A program made the translations under genes and the position numbers. Below, one piece after another: positions 22,437 through 33,327 of a DNA stretch of 64,000 nt (positions are counted from its first letter, which is position 1; every line of letters begins with the position of its first letter). Below the pieces are notes generated by a model. That model saw only the letters and a program-made list of their open reading frames with translations, searched no databases and was not told the DNA's origin. Origin of the DNA: Mycoplasmopsis pullorum (lineage in GTDB: Bacteria; Bacillota_I; Bacilli_A; Mycoplasmatales; Metamycoplasmataceae); NCBI RefSeq assembly GCF_001900245.1, contig NZ_CP017813.1:682001-746000 (forward strand), given 5' to 3'.

Positions 22437-22464
22437 AAAAAAAACGCCATTTTTAGCATTTTTT
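22437..22464 (-). terminator. Terminator of cardiolipin synthase gene
   Basis: AAAAATGC/GCGTTTTT stem (one G-T pair) with T8 on the minus strand, directly after the cls stop. The rest of the 22038-22482 gap holds the exporter leader, the short transcript and the A15 promoter listed separately. Confidence 0.55.
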
Positions 22465-22482
22465 GGTATTTTTGGTAAAAAA

Positions 22483-23997
22483 TTAAACTAATGGTTTTGC
22501 TAAATTATAGATAACTTTAACCAAAGAAGTAGTTTTTTTGTTGTAAAACTTGTGATGTTCAAGTGGAATGGATTTGCTTTTGTAATCATTAACAATTTCA
22601 ATTAATTCACTTACTATTTCTCCGCTAACTAGGTTCATGATTTCATATTGAGCAAACATACTTCTTGAGTCGAAGTTGTTCGTTCCAAATCATGCAATTT
22701 CATCATCGACAATTCCTAATTTAGTATGTAAAAAATGATTTTCCATGATATAAACTTTAATACCATATTTACTCAAGGATTTAAGTTGATTTAAGGTGAT
22801 ATTGTAAATAAATTTTTTATCAGGTAAACCAGGAATATAAATTTCAATATCTAACATTGATTTTGCTCCGATGATTAATAGTTTTCAAAGAGCATCAGTA
22901 ATTGAAAAATAAGGAGTGACTATTTTAATTGACTTTTGAGCGTTAGCAAACAATTTTAATCAATACATTTCACTTTCAGAATAAGTTAAGTTTGGTGAAT
23001 CATCAATTAAAATTATGTCACTATTATAATTTTGAACTTCGTGAGTGTAATTTTGTAATTTTGGAATAATTTCGATTTCTTTTTTAGTAATAACTTCTCA
23101 AAAATAAGCAAAATGAATTATGTATAAATTAACAATTGGACCACTTAAAATGTAGTTTAAATCAATAAAGTGACCAAATCTTTTGCTAAAAGAAGCATAT
23201 TCATCAGAAATATTATTTCCGCCAGTATAAACTTTTTTATTATCGATAATGAAGAATTTTTGGTGGTTACGGTAGAAACTATGACTAACTATAAAGGGAT
23301 AATATATTTTTCCGATGTACTTAATTTCAACATTATCGAAATTTTTTAGTATTTCAAATGGATTAATTCCAATTGAACCAGAACCAAAATAGTCAATTAA
23401 TCATTTAATTCGTACACCTTCGGATGCTTTTTTTTCTAAAATGTGGACTAGTTGATCAAAAATTTCACCTTTTTTAATGATATAAGAAACAATTTCGATT
23501 GATTCTTTTGCTTCATTGAGACCGTTAAATAATTCTTCGTAAAAATCAAATCCCTCTTTGACGATTTGAGTTTGCGAATTGACAATTCCGTTTTTGTTCA
23601 TATTATGATATTTTTTTAATTTACTATTAAAACGATCAACTTCTTTTGAATATTGATGATTATTGTTATACAGGTTGTAGTTGAATTTTGGATTAGTTCT
23701 TAACTTAAATTCGTATTTATTTCAATATGATAAACCATAAATATAATATAAAACGTGTCCTAAAATCGGAAAAATAATTGTCACCAAAATTCATGACAAT
23801 TTTGTAGCGCTTTGACGACGTTGTTTTCAAATTAAAAAAGTTGTTATTAAATTTAAAAGATAAATTCCTAAAAAAAGTAAATATAAAAATTGACCATTAA
23901 CTAAATAAGTTAATAGCAATACACCACAAAAATAAGCTAAAATAATGATAATTTGAATTATTCATAATAAAATATCGCTAAATTTACTCTTTTTCAT
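22483..23997 (-). CDS. cls: Cardiolipin synthase (phospholipase D family)
   Basis: 504 residues with many TGA Trp codons. Two or three N-terminal membrane helices (about residues 8-90) precede two HxKxxxxD catalytic motifs: HQKFFIID with YTGGNN, and HTKLGIVD with FGTNNFD. This matches ClsA/ClsB-type enzymes that make cardiolipin from phosphatidylglycerol in the cytoplasmic membrane. It pairs functionally with PgsA at the right end of the window. Monocistronic. Confidence 0.92.
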
Positions 23998-24076
23998 ATT
24001 TCAATTATATTAGATTTAAAATTACTCGTTCAAACTAATGTTATTCCAAAGTTTTATCAAATACAGCATTTAAGAT

Positions 24077-24553
24077 CTATTTTCTGATTATTCATTCGTT
24101 TGTGTCGCAGTTAAAAATTTGACTTGCTTGATTTGTCCCAGGTCCAAAGTTGAACACGTTTGAGTTTGATACTTCCGGAAAAACATCGTGTGCTTGGTTA
24201 ATATCTATCGGTTGTTGACCACTTTTGTTTGCACTGGTGGCATACATGGGACCATTTTGTAATAAAAATTCACATAATTGGGGACAGTTAGGCATGCGGA
24301 AACCTTGATCATTGACAATAACACTAAAAGCCCCTGGTCAGTGTTTATTGGCAAATTGATCTGCTTTCTCGTTTCATTGTTTAAATGAACGAGCTTGTTC
24401 AAGACTTCCGACTAAAATCATAATTTTCTTTTCAAAAGGTCTGTTTTTTAGAAAATAAATTTTTTCTAAACTTTGATCATTAATTTTGCACGCAATCCCA
24501 GTTACTGTGTCGGTTGTAAAAATAAAAATATCGTCAAAATTTTGAAATTTCAT
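24077..24553 (-). CDS. Sua5/YrdC/TsaC-type threonylcarbamoyl-AMP synthase
   Basis: 158 residues. TTDTVTG, FLKNRPFEKK and the YATSANKSGQQP segment are signatures of the YrdC fold, which makes threonylcarbamoyl-AMP from threonine, bicarbonate and ATP for t6A37 modification of tRNAs. It is shorter than the classical enzyme (about 190-200 residues), as in other mycoplasmas. The final residues are reached only by reading a TGA as Trp. Divergently oriented from mutM. Confidence 0.85.
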
Positions 24554-24608
24554 AGCTAAAATATTTTATTTAATTTTTATTAATCAACTTTTAATTTATA
24601 ATTTTTTT

Positions 24609-25460
24609 ATGCCTGAATATCCTGAAGTAACAGTTGTAACTAACACATTAAATAATCTAGTTAGTGGTAGAAAAATAATAAAAGTAGAAGTACGAAATAA
24701 TAAATTTATTCGCAATGTTAGTGTTGAAGAGTTTGTCCAGCAAGTCCAGGGACGTACAATCAAAAATGTCCAAAACTTTGGAAAATTCATTGTTTTTAAT
24801 TTTGATACGGACTTACGAATGCTATCACACTTGCGTATGGCGGGGAAATTTTATGTCTACGATTTAGAACTTGATAAAGACTTCTTATTCAATTTACATA
24901 ATTACGTGTATTTTTACTTAGACAACCAAAAGGTCATGATTTATAATGATTCTCGTCAATTTGGTGGTTTTGAGTTAGTAGATGAAAGTGATAAAAGAAG
25001 CATTTATGAAATTAAAAAACTTGCTCAATTGCCTGGGGACATTGACGTTGATGAATTGTATAAAAAGCTGCAACGTAAAAATATTAGTATTAAAAGTGTT
25101 TTATTAGATCAATCACTAGTTTTAGGGATTGGAAATATTTATGCTGATGAAGCTTTATTTAAAAGTAAAATCTATCCAATGACTAAGTGCAATCAAGTAT
25201 CTAAAAAAGAATTAGCGATTTTACTAAAAAATGCTCAAGAAATTATGGATCAAAGCATCAAGTTTGGCGGAAGTAGTGTCCACACCTATCAGTCAGTAAA
25301 TTCGGCAAAAGGGACATTTCAAAATCAATTACGAGTTTACGGTCGTGCTGGGAAAGTTTGTTTAAGTTGCGGTAAATCTAACATTATCAAAGTTAAATTG
25401 GATTTTAAAGCTAATGGACGTGGTACCAGTTACTGTCCTAACTGCCAAAAAGAGGTGTAA
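24609..25460 (+). CDS. mutM: Formamidopyrimidine-DNA glycosylase (Fpg/MutM)
   Basis: 283 residues, no TGA interruption. It begins MPEYPEV, giving the catalytic Pro2 after Met removal and Glu3 (most bacteria have PELPEV). SHLRMAGKF and GIGNIYADEALF are conserved, and the C-terminus has a CxxC-x16-CxxC zinc finger (CLSC...CPNC) with GRGTSYCPNC. It removes 8-oxoguanine and ring-opened purines. Its TAA overlaps the next ATG by one base. Confidence 0.96.
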   Translation: MPEYPEVTVVTNTLNNLVSGRKIIKVEVRNNKFIRNVSVEEFVQQVQGRTIKNVQNFGKFIVFNFDTDLRMLSHLRMAGKFYVYDLELDKDFLFNLHNYVYFYLDNQKVMIYNDSRQFGGFELVDESDKRSIYEIKKLAQLPGDIDVDELYKKLQRKNISIKSVLLDQSLVLGIGNIYADEALFKSKIYPMTKCNQVSKKELAILLKNAQEIMDQSIKFGGSSVHTYQSVNSAKGTFQNQLRVYGRAGKVCLSCGKSNIIKVKLDFKANGRGTSYCPNCQKEV

Positions 25461-26002
25461 TGAAAACAGCAATTTTTGTTATTGATATGCTTAATGGTTT
25501 TAGCAAAAGCGGTGCATTAGCTTCACAAAACGTCAAAAACATTATTGATCCAATTGTCAATTATTTAGATAAGAAACACAACAATGCACAAGTGTTTTTT
25601 ATTTGCGATGCACATTCAACAAGCGATTTAGAAATGAATCAATATCCAATTCACTGCTTAAAAGATAGTGAAGAAGCTAAAATTGTAAGTGAATTACAGC
25701 GATTTCAAAATAGTACAATTTTTTACAAAAATTCCACAAACGCTTTTCACCAAATTGATACTAAAATTTACGATAATTTTGACTCATTTGAACTAGTTGG
25801 ATGTTGTACTGATATTTGTGTGTTGCAATTTGCATTAAGTTTAAAAACTTATTTAAACCATATTCATTCTGATAAAAAAGTGATTGTTTGGTCAAATTTA
25901 TGTAGTACTTTTGACGGACCTAATCATAATGCAAAAACTTTTCATAAATTCGCACTTGAGTTAATGTTAAATGCTGGTATCGAAGTAAAAGAATATGTAT
26001 AA
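25460..26002 (+). CDS. pncA: Nicotinamidase / isochorismatase-family hydrolase
   Basis: 180 residues. FVIDMLNGF supplies the catalytic Asp, a Lys occurs in STIFYKNSTNAF, and GCCTDICV holds the nucleophilic Cys: the triad of the cysteine hydrolase fold. CDAH and YPIH may bind the metal. Nicotinamidase turns nicotinamide into nicotinic acid for NAD salvage; another amide substrate cannot be excluded. Start overlaps the mutM stop (TAATG) and the end overlaps the next gene by 8 nt. Confidence 0.8.
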   Translation: MKTAIFVIDMLNGFSKSGALASQNVKNIIDPIVNYLDKKHNNAQVFFICDAHSTSDLEMNQYPIHCLKDSEEAKIVSELQRFQNSTIFYKNSTNAFHQIDTKIYDNFDSFELVGCCTDICVLQFALSLKTYLNHIHSDKKVIVWSNLCSTFDGPNHNAKTFHKFALELMLNAGIEVKEYV

Positions 26003-26336
26003 AAGACAAGTGGTCGATTTGCATGGTTACCAAAGTGATGAAATTGTTGGGATTATTTATAATTTAATCTATGAGTTTCACAATGACGGTAACTTAGAAT
26101 TATTATTTATCACAGGACACGGAAGAGGTGCTGTTAAATATACATTGTTAAACATATTAGAAAAAGAGAAAATTGACTATCAAGAAATTAATCAAGGTGG
26201 TGCTTTCTTAATAAAACCACAAATATATTCATCTTATAATTTTGCTGATTGAGACGATGAAGATGAGTGAGATGAACAAATTTCACAAAATGATTTAGAC
26301 GTTATTTTCAACGAATATCTAAAAACAAAGGAGTAA
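25995..26336 (+). CDS. Smr-domain protein
   Basis: 113 residues, reading two TGA codons as Trp in the acidic tail. The small MutS-related fold is shown by VDLHGY at residue 7 and ITGHGRGA near residue 40. Stand-alone Smr proteins often have nicking nuclease activity or act in ribosome-associated RNA cleavage; the role here is unknown. The C-terminal 30 residues are strongly acidic. It overlaps pncA and lies 2 nt from the aminopeptidase gene. Confidence 0.8.
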
Positions 26337-26338
26337 AA

Positions 26339-27424
26339 ATGAACAAAGAACAATTAAGAAAAAAATTAATTACATACATGGAAATTGAAGCTATGTCACG
26401 TTTCGAAGAGCCGGTAGTGGACGCTTTAAAAGAAAGTACTAAAGATTTAGGTTACGAGTATTCGTGGGATAAAATGGGGTCTCTTATCATGTTTAAGAAA
26501 TCAAAAACTGAAAATGCACCTAAAGTTATGATTGCTGCACACATGGATGAAATTGGTTATCTTGTAAGAATGATCGATGAAAAAGGACAAGTGTTATTGT
26601 CCCCAGTTGGTGGTATTTGACCAACTGTAGTTGTAGGTACTAAAGCAAAATTAGTTACACATAGCAAAAATGAAGTGTTTTACGGTGTTTTTGGACACAC
26701 ATCAATTCACATTATGCAAAGCGAAAAAGTTACAAAAGCAATCACAAATAATGAAATTTATGCTGATTTTGGTTTTAAAAATAAACAAGAAGCGATTGAA
26801 AATGGTGTTGAAGTTGGTGACCGTGTTTATATTTCTGGTGAAACCATTCAATTTAAAAATGAAGATTTAATTGGTGGAAAAGCAATGGACAATCGTGCTG
26901 GTGTTACTGTTTTAGATTATGTTGCTCATAAATTAGCAAATAAAGATTTAGGTGTGGACTTGTACCTAGTAGGGACAGTTCAAGAAGAAGTAGGGACACG
27001 TGGAGCAAAAACATCTGTTAGCTTAATTAATCCCGACATTGCATTTGCGTTAGATACTACAAGCTCGCACGACACAATAGGGACAATTCCTGGGACAACC
27101 AAGTTATTCGGTGGAGCAGCTTTAAGAGTTGCTGACAGAGGGACACTTATGGATCCTAAATTGGTTGAATACGTGTACCATGTAGCAAAAGAAAATGAAA
27201 TTCCTGCATATAAATTCGTTGCTGCAGGTGGTGGGACTGATGCGGCTGAATTACAATTTGCCAAAGGTGGAGCAGCTACATTAACATTAAGCATTCCGCA
27301 ACGTTATCTACATTCTCCAATTGGAGTTTGTGCACTTAGCGATTTAATTGCGACTGGGGATTTGTTAGTAAAATTTGTTGAAAAAATGAACAAGAATGAA
27401 TTTGACAAAATAAAGTATAATTAA
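26339..27424 (+). CDS. M42-family glutamyl/deblocking aminopeptidase
   Basis: 361 residues. Binuclear metal-site motifs appear in order: AAHMDEIGYLV (near residue 65), GGKAMDNRAG (bridging Asp), VQEEVGTRGA (catalytic Glu pair), ALDTT and a C-terminal SIPQRYLHSP His. M42 enzymes form large dodecameric particles that trim peptides, a suitable supply of amino acids for a parasite. AAGGAG precedes the ATG. The gene has many GGGACA hexamers, mostly Gly-Thr codons. Confidence 0.94.
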
Positions 27425-27460
27425 AATGAATACTAAAATACGTTTTTAGAAAGGAACTCA

Positions 27461-27700
27461 ATGATAGATGGATTAACATTTGGATTGACACTAGGTTTTT
27501 CAATTCTTGGTACAGTTATTTTAACTGGAATTGTTACTTTTTTAGTGACTAAAAAAATCTTTGAAAAGCAACTTCGTGAAAATCCGCCTATTACTGAAAA
27601 AATGATTAGAGTTATGTTCCAGCAGATGGGGCGTAAAGCTAGTGAAACACAAATTAAACAAGTAATGCGTTCAATGAATGCAGTAAAAGAAAAGAATTAA
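27461..27700 (+). CDS. UPF0154 family small membrane protein
   Basis: 79 residues: one N-terminal membrane helix (about 8-30) followed by NPPITEKMIRVMFQQMGRKASE, the signature of the UPF0154 (YneF) family of Firmicutes and mollicutes. Function unknown; YneF-like proteins are reported as membrane-associated. GAAAGGAAC precedes the ATG. lemA follows 13 nt downstream, probably in one transcript. Confidence 0.85.
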   Translation: MIDGLTFGLTLGFSILGTVILTGIVTFLVTKKIFEKQLRENPPITEKMIRVMFQQMGRKASETQIKQVMRSMNAVKEKN

Positions 27701-27713
27701 TTAAGGACAAAAA

Positions 27714-28379
27714 ATGGCAAATTTATTTGATAATAGAACTGAACAAGATCCAAAAGGATTCAATCCAAATACTGACAATCGACCAGTACCAGCTCAAGCT
27801 TCAGGAGTTGCAAAGTTTTTTTACTATCTTTTCTTTATAACAATTATTTTTATTGTAAAACATATTAGTTATTTAAATTGATTCCGTAACAAACAAAACG
27901 AAATTAACCAAGCAGCAAGTAACATCGATATTCAATTAACCAAAAGAAGTGAAACATTAACTAAATTATTTGAAACGGTTAAAGGTTATGCAAAACACGA
28001 AAAAGAATTATTTGAAAGCGTTGCAGAAATGCGTTCACTTTCAGGTAGATTAAACGTAGTTGACGAAGCTCAAGCAAATGATTTAAGAAGTGAATTAACT
28101 AGTTTAAACAACAATGTTTTTGGTAGATTAATGATGGTTTCTGAAAATTATCCTGAATTAAAAGCTAATACATTATTCCAAGAATTAATGGAAGAATCTA
28201 CCTACATCGAAAGAGAAATCGCTGCTTCAAGAAGACTATACAACTCACAAGTTACACAATTTAACCAAAGATTGTTCGCCTTTCCAACGAACGTACCAGC
28301 AAGTACAATGAGACTTTCAACAATTCCACTTTATCAAGCTAGTGAATTACAAAGAAAAGATGTAGAAATCAAATTTTAG
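27714..28379 (+). CDS. lemA: LemA-family membrane protein
   Basis: 221 residues. One membrane segment (about residues 33-50) is followed by YLNWFRNKQNEINQAASNIDIQLTKR, the start of the helical LemA domain, and the SENYPELKANTLFQELMEE signature. LemA proteins have a short extracellular N-terminus and a coiled-coil domain; their function is still unclear. A tight hairpin terminator begins right at the stop. Confidence 0.9.
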
Positions 28380-28401
28380 AAAGCACATTTGTGCTTTTTT
28401 T
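28380..28401 (+). terminator. Intrinsic terminator between lemA and ppa
   Basis: Perfect AAAGCACA/TGTGCTTT stem with a 2-nt loop, followed by T4. Confidence 0.8.
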
Positions 28402-28415
28402 GTTATCATTTTAAT

Positions 28416-28967
28416 ATGAAAAATTTAGTACAAATTAAAATCGAAATTCCAAAGAATTCAAAGATTAAATACGAATATAACAGAAAAACACAAGAAATTG
28501 AAGTTGACCGTATTTTAAGAGGTGATTTTGTTTATCCATGCAACTACGGATTTATTCCTGAAGCATTAGATTGAGACGGTGATGAGCTTGATGTTTTATT
28601 ATATTCATCAGAAACATTTGCTCCTGGTGTTAAATTAAATGCAAGAATAGTAGGAGCAATGAAAATGATCGACGATGGTGAAACAGATACTAAATTAGTT
28701 GCTGTTCACGCTGATGATTATCGTTTAGATCATATTCAAAAATTAGAAGATTTACCTTTACCATTTTTAGACACAGTTAAAACATTCTTTAGCACATATA
28801 AAAACTGAAAACGTCCAGGTATTACAAGTGTTGATGGTTTTGAAAATGTCGAATGAGCATTGAAAGAATATGACGAATGTGTTGAATTAATGCATAAATA
28901 TGGATCATTAGATAAAAAAGATTTTCTTGCTAAAATGAAACAAGAACATCCAGAAAAATACCTTTAA
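28416..28967 (+). CDS. ppa: Inorganic pyrophosphatase (family I)
   Basis: 183 residues with TGA Trp codons. [27 protein letters not shown], and DGDELDVLL (metal-binding Asp cluster near residues 54-59) define the soluble family I enzyme that hydrolyses pyrophosphate. ATG at 28416 is used; a longer frame from 28389 would begin inside the terminator of lemA. No Shine-Dalgarno is seen, and a TATCATTTTAATATG stretch before the start suggests a very short or absent leader. Confidence 0.94.
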
Positions 28968-28974
28968 TAAAGCG

Positions 28975-29020
28975 ACATTAGTTTAATTTTTAATTTAATA
29001 AACTAATGTTTATTTTTTTT
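28975..29020 (+). terminator. Intrinsic terminator of ppa
   Basis: Perfect 11-bp stem ACATTAGTTTA/TAAACTAATGT with a 13-nt loop and a T-rich tail. Confidence 0.8.
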
Positions 29021-29126
29021 ATTTTTTATGTGGAACTAAAAGATAATTTCACGGATTTTAAAAGAAATTTTTTGAAATTAATTTTGCTTATTTTATAATA
29101 TTATTATTCATTACAAGAGGTAAAAA

Positions 29127-31082
29127 ATGAACAAAAATATAGAAAATAAATTAGTTTCTTCAATGCAAGCAATTGCTTTAGATTCAATTAATAAAGCTGG
29201 TCAAGGTCACATCGGAATGGCCATTGGAGCAGCTCCTATTACTTATTCATTAATCGGAAAAATTTTAAATTTTAATGCAAAAAATCCAAAATGAATTAAT
29301 CGTGATCGTTTTGTTTTAAGTGCTGGTCATGGTTCAATGTCGATTTATTCAATCATGCACTTTATGGGATTACTTTCGGTTGAAGATATGAAAAACCACA
29401 AGCACCTACACTCAAAAACACCATCACATCCAGAAATTGATGCGAACGAATTTGTGGATGCAACAACTGGGCCTTTGGGACAAGGTATTGCAATGGCAGT
29501 GGGGATGGCTATTAGTCAAAGATATTTGCAAAAAGAATTTAATAGAGAAAAATTTGATATTTTCAACCACCATGTTTTCGCGCTGCATGGGGATGGTTGT
29601 CTACAAGAAGGGGTTGCATTAGAAGCAATTCAGTTAGCTGGGACACTCAACTTAGATCGTTTAATTTTAATTCACGACTATAACGCAATTCAAATTGATT
29701 CAAAAACTTCAGAAGTTAATAATATTGATTTTAAAAAATATTTTGAATCACAAAATTTTGCTGTTTTTGAAGCAAATACAAATGATTTAGATTCAATTAT
29801 TAATGCAATTGAAGCTGCAAAAAAAGCAAATAAACCATCATACATTCAAGTTCACTCAGTTATTGCTCAAAATACACCAGTTGAAGGAAAATCAAACGGT
29901 CACAATGGTACACTTAAGAGTGACCAAACTCTTGAATTTAAACACAAAATTGGTTTAACAAATGAAGTTCCTTTCGAGTATGACGCTGATGTGTACGATT
30001 ATGCACAAACTTTATGAGCAAACAAAGTTAAAAAATACAACGAATGAGTTGAAAAATTTGATGAATATCAAAAAGCTTATCCAGAATTAGCTAAAAAACT
30101 TAATTTAATTGTAAATAAGGAAGTTTCATACGATTTATCAGGTGTAGAATTTACTGAATCAAATGTTGCAACACGTAACTACATTGCAACAATTATGAAA
30201 TATATTGATGCTAACTACAATAGTGTGGTTGGTGGTTCAGCCGACTTATTTGCTGCAACTAAAGTTGGATTTGCAAAGCAATTTGCAAGTGAATCAGGAG
30301 CAAATATTAAATATGGTATTCGTGAGTTCGCGATGGGATCAATTAATAACGGAATTAACTTAGATACAGGATTAAAAACAATTGATTCGACATTCTTAGC
30401 CTTTGCTGATTATATGAAACCAGCTTTAAGACTAGGCGCTTTAATGGAGCAACCAGCAATTCATGTCTTTACACACGATTCATATCAAGTTGGTGGTGAT
30501 GGTCCAACTCATCAACCATTTGATCAAATTCCAATGTTAAGAGCAATGTCTAACTTAAAAGTTGTACGTCCATGTGACGAAACTGAAATGTTAGCTGCTT
30601 TCCAATATGCTTTAAATTCACAAAAGAATCAAGTTGCAATTATTGGATGTCGTCAACCAATCCCTTCATTTAACTTATTACCAAACCGTACACAATTAGA
30701 AGCAGCTTACGTGATTAAAGCTGCAGAAGATTTTGAAGTTTCATTATTAGCTTCAGGTTCAGAAGTTGGTTTAGCAGTTGAGGTTGCAAATAAATTGTCA
30801 AGCGAATTCAACGTTAAGGCACAAGTAATTTCTGTACCATTATTACAAGATTTAATTGATAATACTGAATTAGTACAAAAATTAAAATTAGACCAAAAAC
30901 CAATGTACGTAATCGAAGCAACTAGTGACTCAATGTGATTTAGATTAAGCAAATACAATAAATTAGATGCACACTTATCTTCTGGATACGGATATAGTGA
31001 AGATGGTCAAAAAGTATATGAAATTAAAGGTTTCGAAGTTAATAATTTGACTAACAAAGTTTTAGAATTTTTAAAATGATAA
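29127..31082 (+). CDS. tkt: Transketolase
   Basis: 651 residues, read through several TGA Trp codons. ThDP-binding motif GDGCLQEG near residue 155, GHGS near 70, a conserved HDSYQVGGDGPTHQP near 450, and the C-terminal transketolase domain are present. It moves two-carbon units between pentose phosphates and links ribose/xylulose phosphates to glycolysis, supplying phosphoketolase with xylulose 5-phosphate. AAGAGG precedes the ATG. Monocistronic. Confidence 0.96.
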
Positions 31083-31083
31083 A

Positions 31084-31128
31084 AAATAACTAATCTTACT
31101 GTAAAATAGTATTATTAGTTATTTTTTA
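31084..31128 (+). terminator. Intrinsic terminator of tkt
   Basis: AAATAACTAAT pairs with ATTAGTTATTT across an 18-nt loop, followed by T. Confidence 0.65.
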
Positions 31129-31159
31129 TTTATATAATAACATTTTGAATAGGAGAAAT

Positions 31160-31819
31160 ATGACAATAGCGATTAGTGGAATGACTAGTAGTGGAAAGAG
31201 TAGTTTGGTAGATAATTTAGCTCAGCATTTTCCAAACTCTTTAAAATTAAATGAATTCGATCCGAATGATGAGATGTTTAATACTATGTTAAAGTGACAT
31301 TTAGATCACAAACCACATGCAACTTTAACTTTTGAAACTTACATTATGGCCAGTCACGTGCGTAATTTCCAAAAAGTACAAGAGGAATTTTACGCTCAAA
31401 AAATGGATCCAAAGCAAGATTTCATCTTTTTGGACCGTTTTTGTGTTGAACATTTGATTTTTGGTGAAGTTGCTTTTAGTAAAATTGATCCAGAAGCCTT
31501 AGGTGTTTATTTAGCTGCTTCAAACCAATTAATTAACAAAAACGTACTTCCTGATTTTGCAATTTTTCTTGATTTAAGTTTCGAAAATTTCAAAAAACGC
31601 CTCTTTACACGTAACCGTAAGAGTGAAATTGATAGTTGAAGCAGCAATGAAGAATATTGAAAAAAATTACATAGTTTATATCGTCCAACATTTGAAAGAT
31701 TATGTAAGGAAAATAATATTAAGTACTATATTTTAGATACAAATAACTTAGATATTCAACAAGTTTTGGACAATACAATTACAATTATTCAACAACACAA
31801 AAATATTCAAAATAATTAG
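31160..31819 (+). CDS. Deoxynucleoside kinase
   Basis: 219 residues. P-loop SGMTSSGKSSL at residue 6, the FLDRFC (DRS-like) motif near residue 92, and RNRKSE, an arginine-rich lid, place it in the deoxynucleoside kinase family known in mycoplasmas as deoxyadenosine kinase. It phosphorylates salvaged deoxynucleosides. The base preference cannot be told from sequence. AGGAG lies 5 nt before the ATG. It complements thymidine kinase (56 kb) and phosphopentomutase (60 kb). Confidence 0.87.
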
Positions 31820-31850
31820 CAAAATTACATTTTGCTTACTATTTTTTATC
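31817..31850 (+). terminator. Intrinsic terminator of the deoxynucleoside kinase gene
   Basis: AGCAAAAT/ATTTTGCT stem with a 3-nt loop starting in the stop codon, then T-rich sequence. Confidence 0.75.
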
Positions 31851-31870
31851 TCTTGAAAAAAGTAAATAAC

Positions 31871-31986
31871 TTGTTTTCGCTTTTTTTAAAATACACTATA
31901 ATTTAAAAGCAATATTGACTTATTGCCTCTACTAGTGGGAGATACACAAATATCGCTAGACCACAATTATCGAAAGGATATTTTAC
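31871..31986 (+). promoter_or_regulatory. Promoter and leader of the L11-L1 operon
   Basis: Perfect TATAAT at 31897-31902 with a weak TTGTTT about 20 bp upstream. The leader of about 77 nt before rplK is the most GC-rich stretch of the area and contains small inverted repeats (for example ACTAGTG). Ribosomal-protein feedback is plausible, but no known leader motif is recognised. AAGGA precedes the ATG. Confidence 0.5.
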
Positions 31987-32574
31987 ATGGCAAAAAAAGA
32001 AATAGTTCGTGTTGCGAAGTTAGAATTTCTTGCAGGTCAAGCTAAACCAGGTCCAGCTTTAGCTGGGGTTGGTGTTAACATGCCAGAATTCACCAGAGCA
32101 TTCAACGACGCTACTAGAGATCGTGGAAACGAACCAGTTCCAGTTCAAATTACAGTTTACAAAGATAAATCATTTGATTTTAAATTATTTACAGCACCTG
32201 CTTCATACAAAATTAAGCAAGCTGCTAAAATTCAATCAGGATCTTCAAATTCAAAAACAACTATTGTTGCAACAATTTCATTAGATCAATTAAGAGAAAT
32301 CGCTGCATACAAATTACCTGACTTAAACACTGACGATGTCGAAGCTGCAATGCACACAATTGCTGGTACAGCAAAAAACATGGGGGTTTTAGTTGAGGGA
32401 TGAGACGACATCGCTAAAGCTAAAGCGGCTGCAAAAGCTGCAGCTAAAGAATCAGCTCTAGCTGCAGCTAGAGAAGCTTCATTAGCCGCTGCACAAGAAG
32501 ATTTAATTGAATCTAAAGGTAAAGATATTGAAGTAAATGCAATTCATGATGGTAAAGAAGGAGAGGAAGAATAA
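31987..32574 (+). CDS. rplK: Ribosomal protein L11 with Ala-rich C-terminal extension
   Basis: 195 residues; bacterial L11 is usually about 141. The core (residues 1-143) has LEFLAGQAKPGPALAGVGVNM and the DLNTDDVEAAMHTIAGTAKNMGV signature that binds the GTPase-associated region of 23S rRNA. Beyond a TGA Trp codon follow about 50 extra residues, first alanine/lysine-rich and then acidic, likely helical. L11 and L1 are adjacent as in most bacteria, with a 2-nt gap. Confidence 0.95.
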
Positions 32575-32576
32575 TT

Positions 32577-33272
32577 ATGGCTAAAAGAATTTCTAAAAAC
32601 CTTAAAGCTGCACGTGAATCATTCGACCGTAGCCTTGCTTACGATTTAACAGAAGCGATTGAAATTGCTAAAAAAACTTCATACGCAAAATTTGATGCAT
32701 CAATCGATTTAGCTTTCAACTTAAACTTAGACGTTCGTAAAGCGGATCAACAATTACGTGGAGCAGTTTTATTACCACATGGAACAGGTAAAAACGTTCG
32801 TGTATTAGTTGCTACAAACAATCCTGAAAAACAAAAAGCTTCTCAAGCTGCAGGAGCTGACATTGTTGTTGATGGACCAGCATTAGAACAAAAAATTAAA
32901 GAAGATGATTTTGATTTTGACGTTATGGTTGCTGATCCATCAATGATGCCTTTATTAGGAAAATACGGTAAAAAACTTGGACCTAAAGGATTAATGCCTA
33001 ATCCTAAAACTGGGACAGTTACACCTACTCCTGAAAAAGCTGTTGAAGAACTTAAAAAAGGTAAAGCTAACTACCGTACAGACAAAGCTGGTATTGTACA
33101 CTCATTAATCGGTAAAAAGAGCATGTCAACTGAAGCTTTAGTTGAAAATGCTAAAACTTTAATTTCATTAATTAGAAAATTAAAACCAGCTGCAGTTAAA
33201 GGTACATACATGTTAAACTTAACAGTTTCAGCATCTATGGGACCAAGTGTTAAAATTAAATTAGACAAATAA
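32577..33272 (+). CDS. rplA: Ribosomal protein L1
   Basis: 231 residues, normal for L1. Conserved features include RGAVLLPHGTGK, PSMMPLLGKYGKKLGPKGLMPNPKTGTV and the KGKANYRTDKAGIVH segment. It forms the L1 stalk at the tRNA exit site. It probably regulates its own operon as in E. coli, though the target is not obvious here. Confidence 0.97.
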   Translation: MAKRISKNLKAARESFDRSLAYDLTEAIEIAKKTSYAKFDASIDLAFNLNLDVRKADQQLRGAVLLPHGTGKNVRVLVATNNPEKQKASQAAGADIVVDGPALEQKIKEDDFDFDVMVADPSMMPLLGKYGKKLGPKGLMPNPKTGTVTPTPEKAVEELKKGKANYRTDKAGIVHSLIGKKSMSTEALVENAKTLISLIRKLKPAAVKGTYMLNLTVSASMGPSVKIKLDK

Positions 33273-33292
33273 TTTTAACAATTTTGCAAACT

Positions 33293-33327
33293 AAAATGAT
33301 GAGCTTAAACTCATCATTTTTTATTTT
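33293..33327. terminator. Bidirectional terminator between rplA and the methyltransferase gene
   Basis: AAAATGATGAG/CTCATCATTTT perfect 11-bp stem with flanking A and T runs, overlapping the stop of the minus-strand gene. Confidence 0.85.

Noticed and set aside
31897-31986. tRNA or known riboswitch in the rplK leader
   Set aside because: The locally GC-richer leader does not fold into a cloverleaf and lacks the TTCGA loop; no riboswitch class was recognised.
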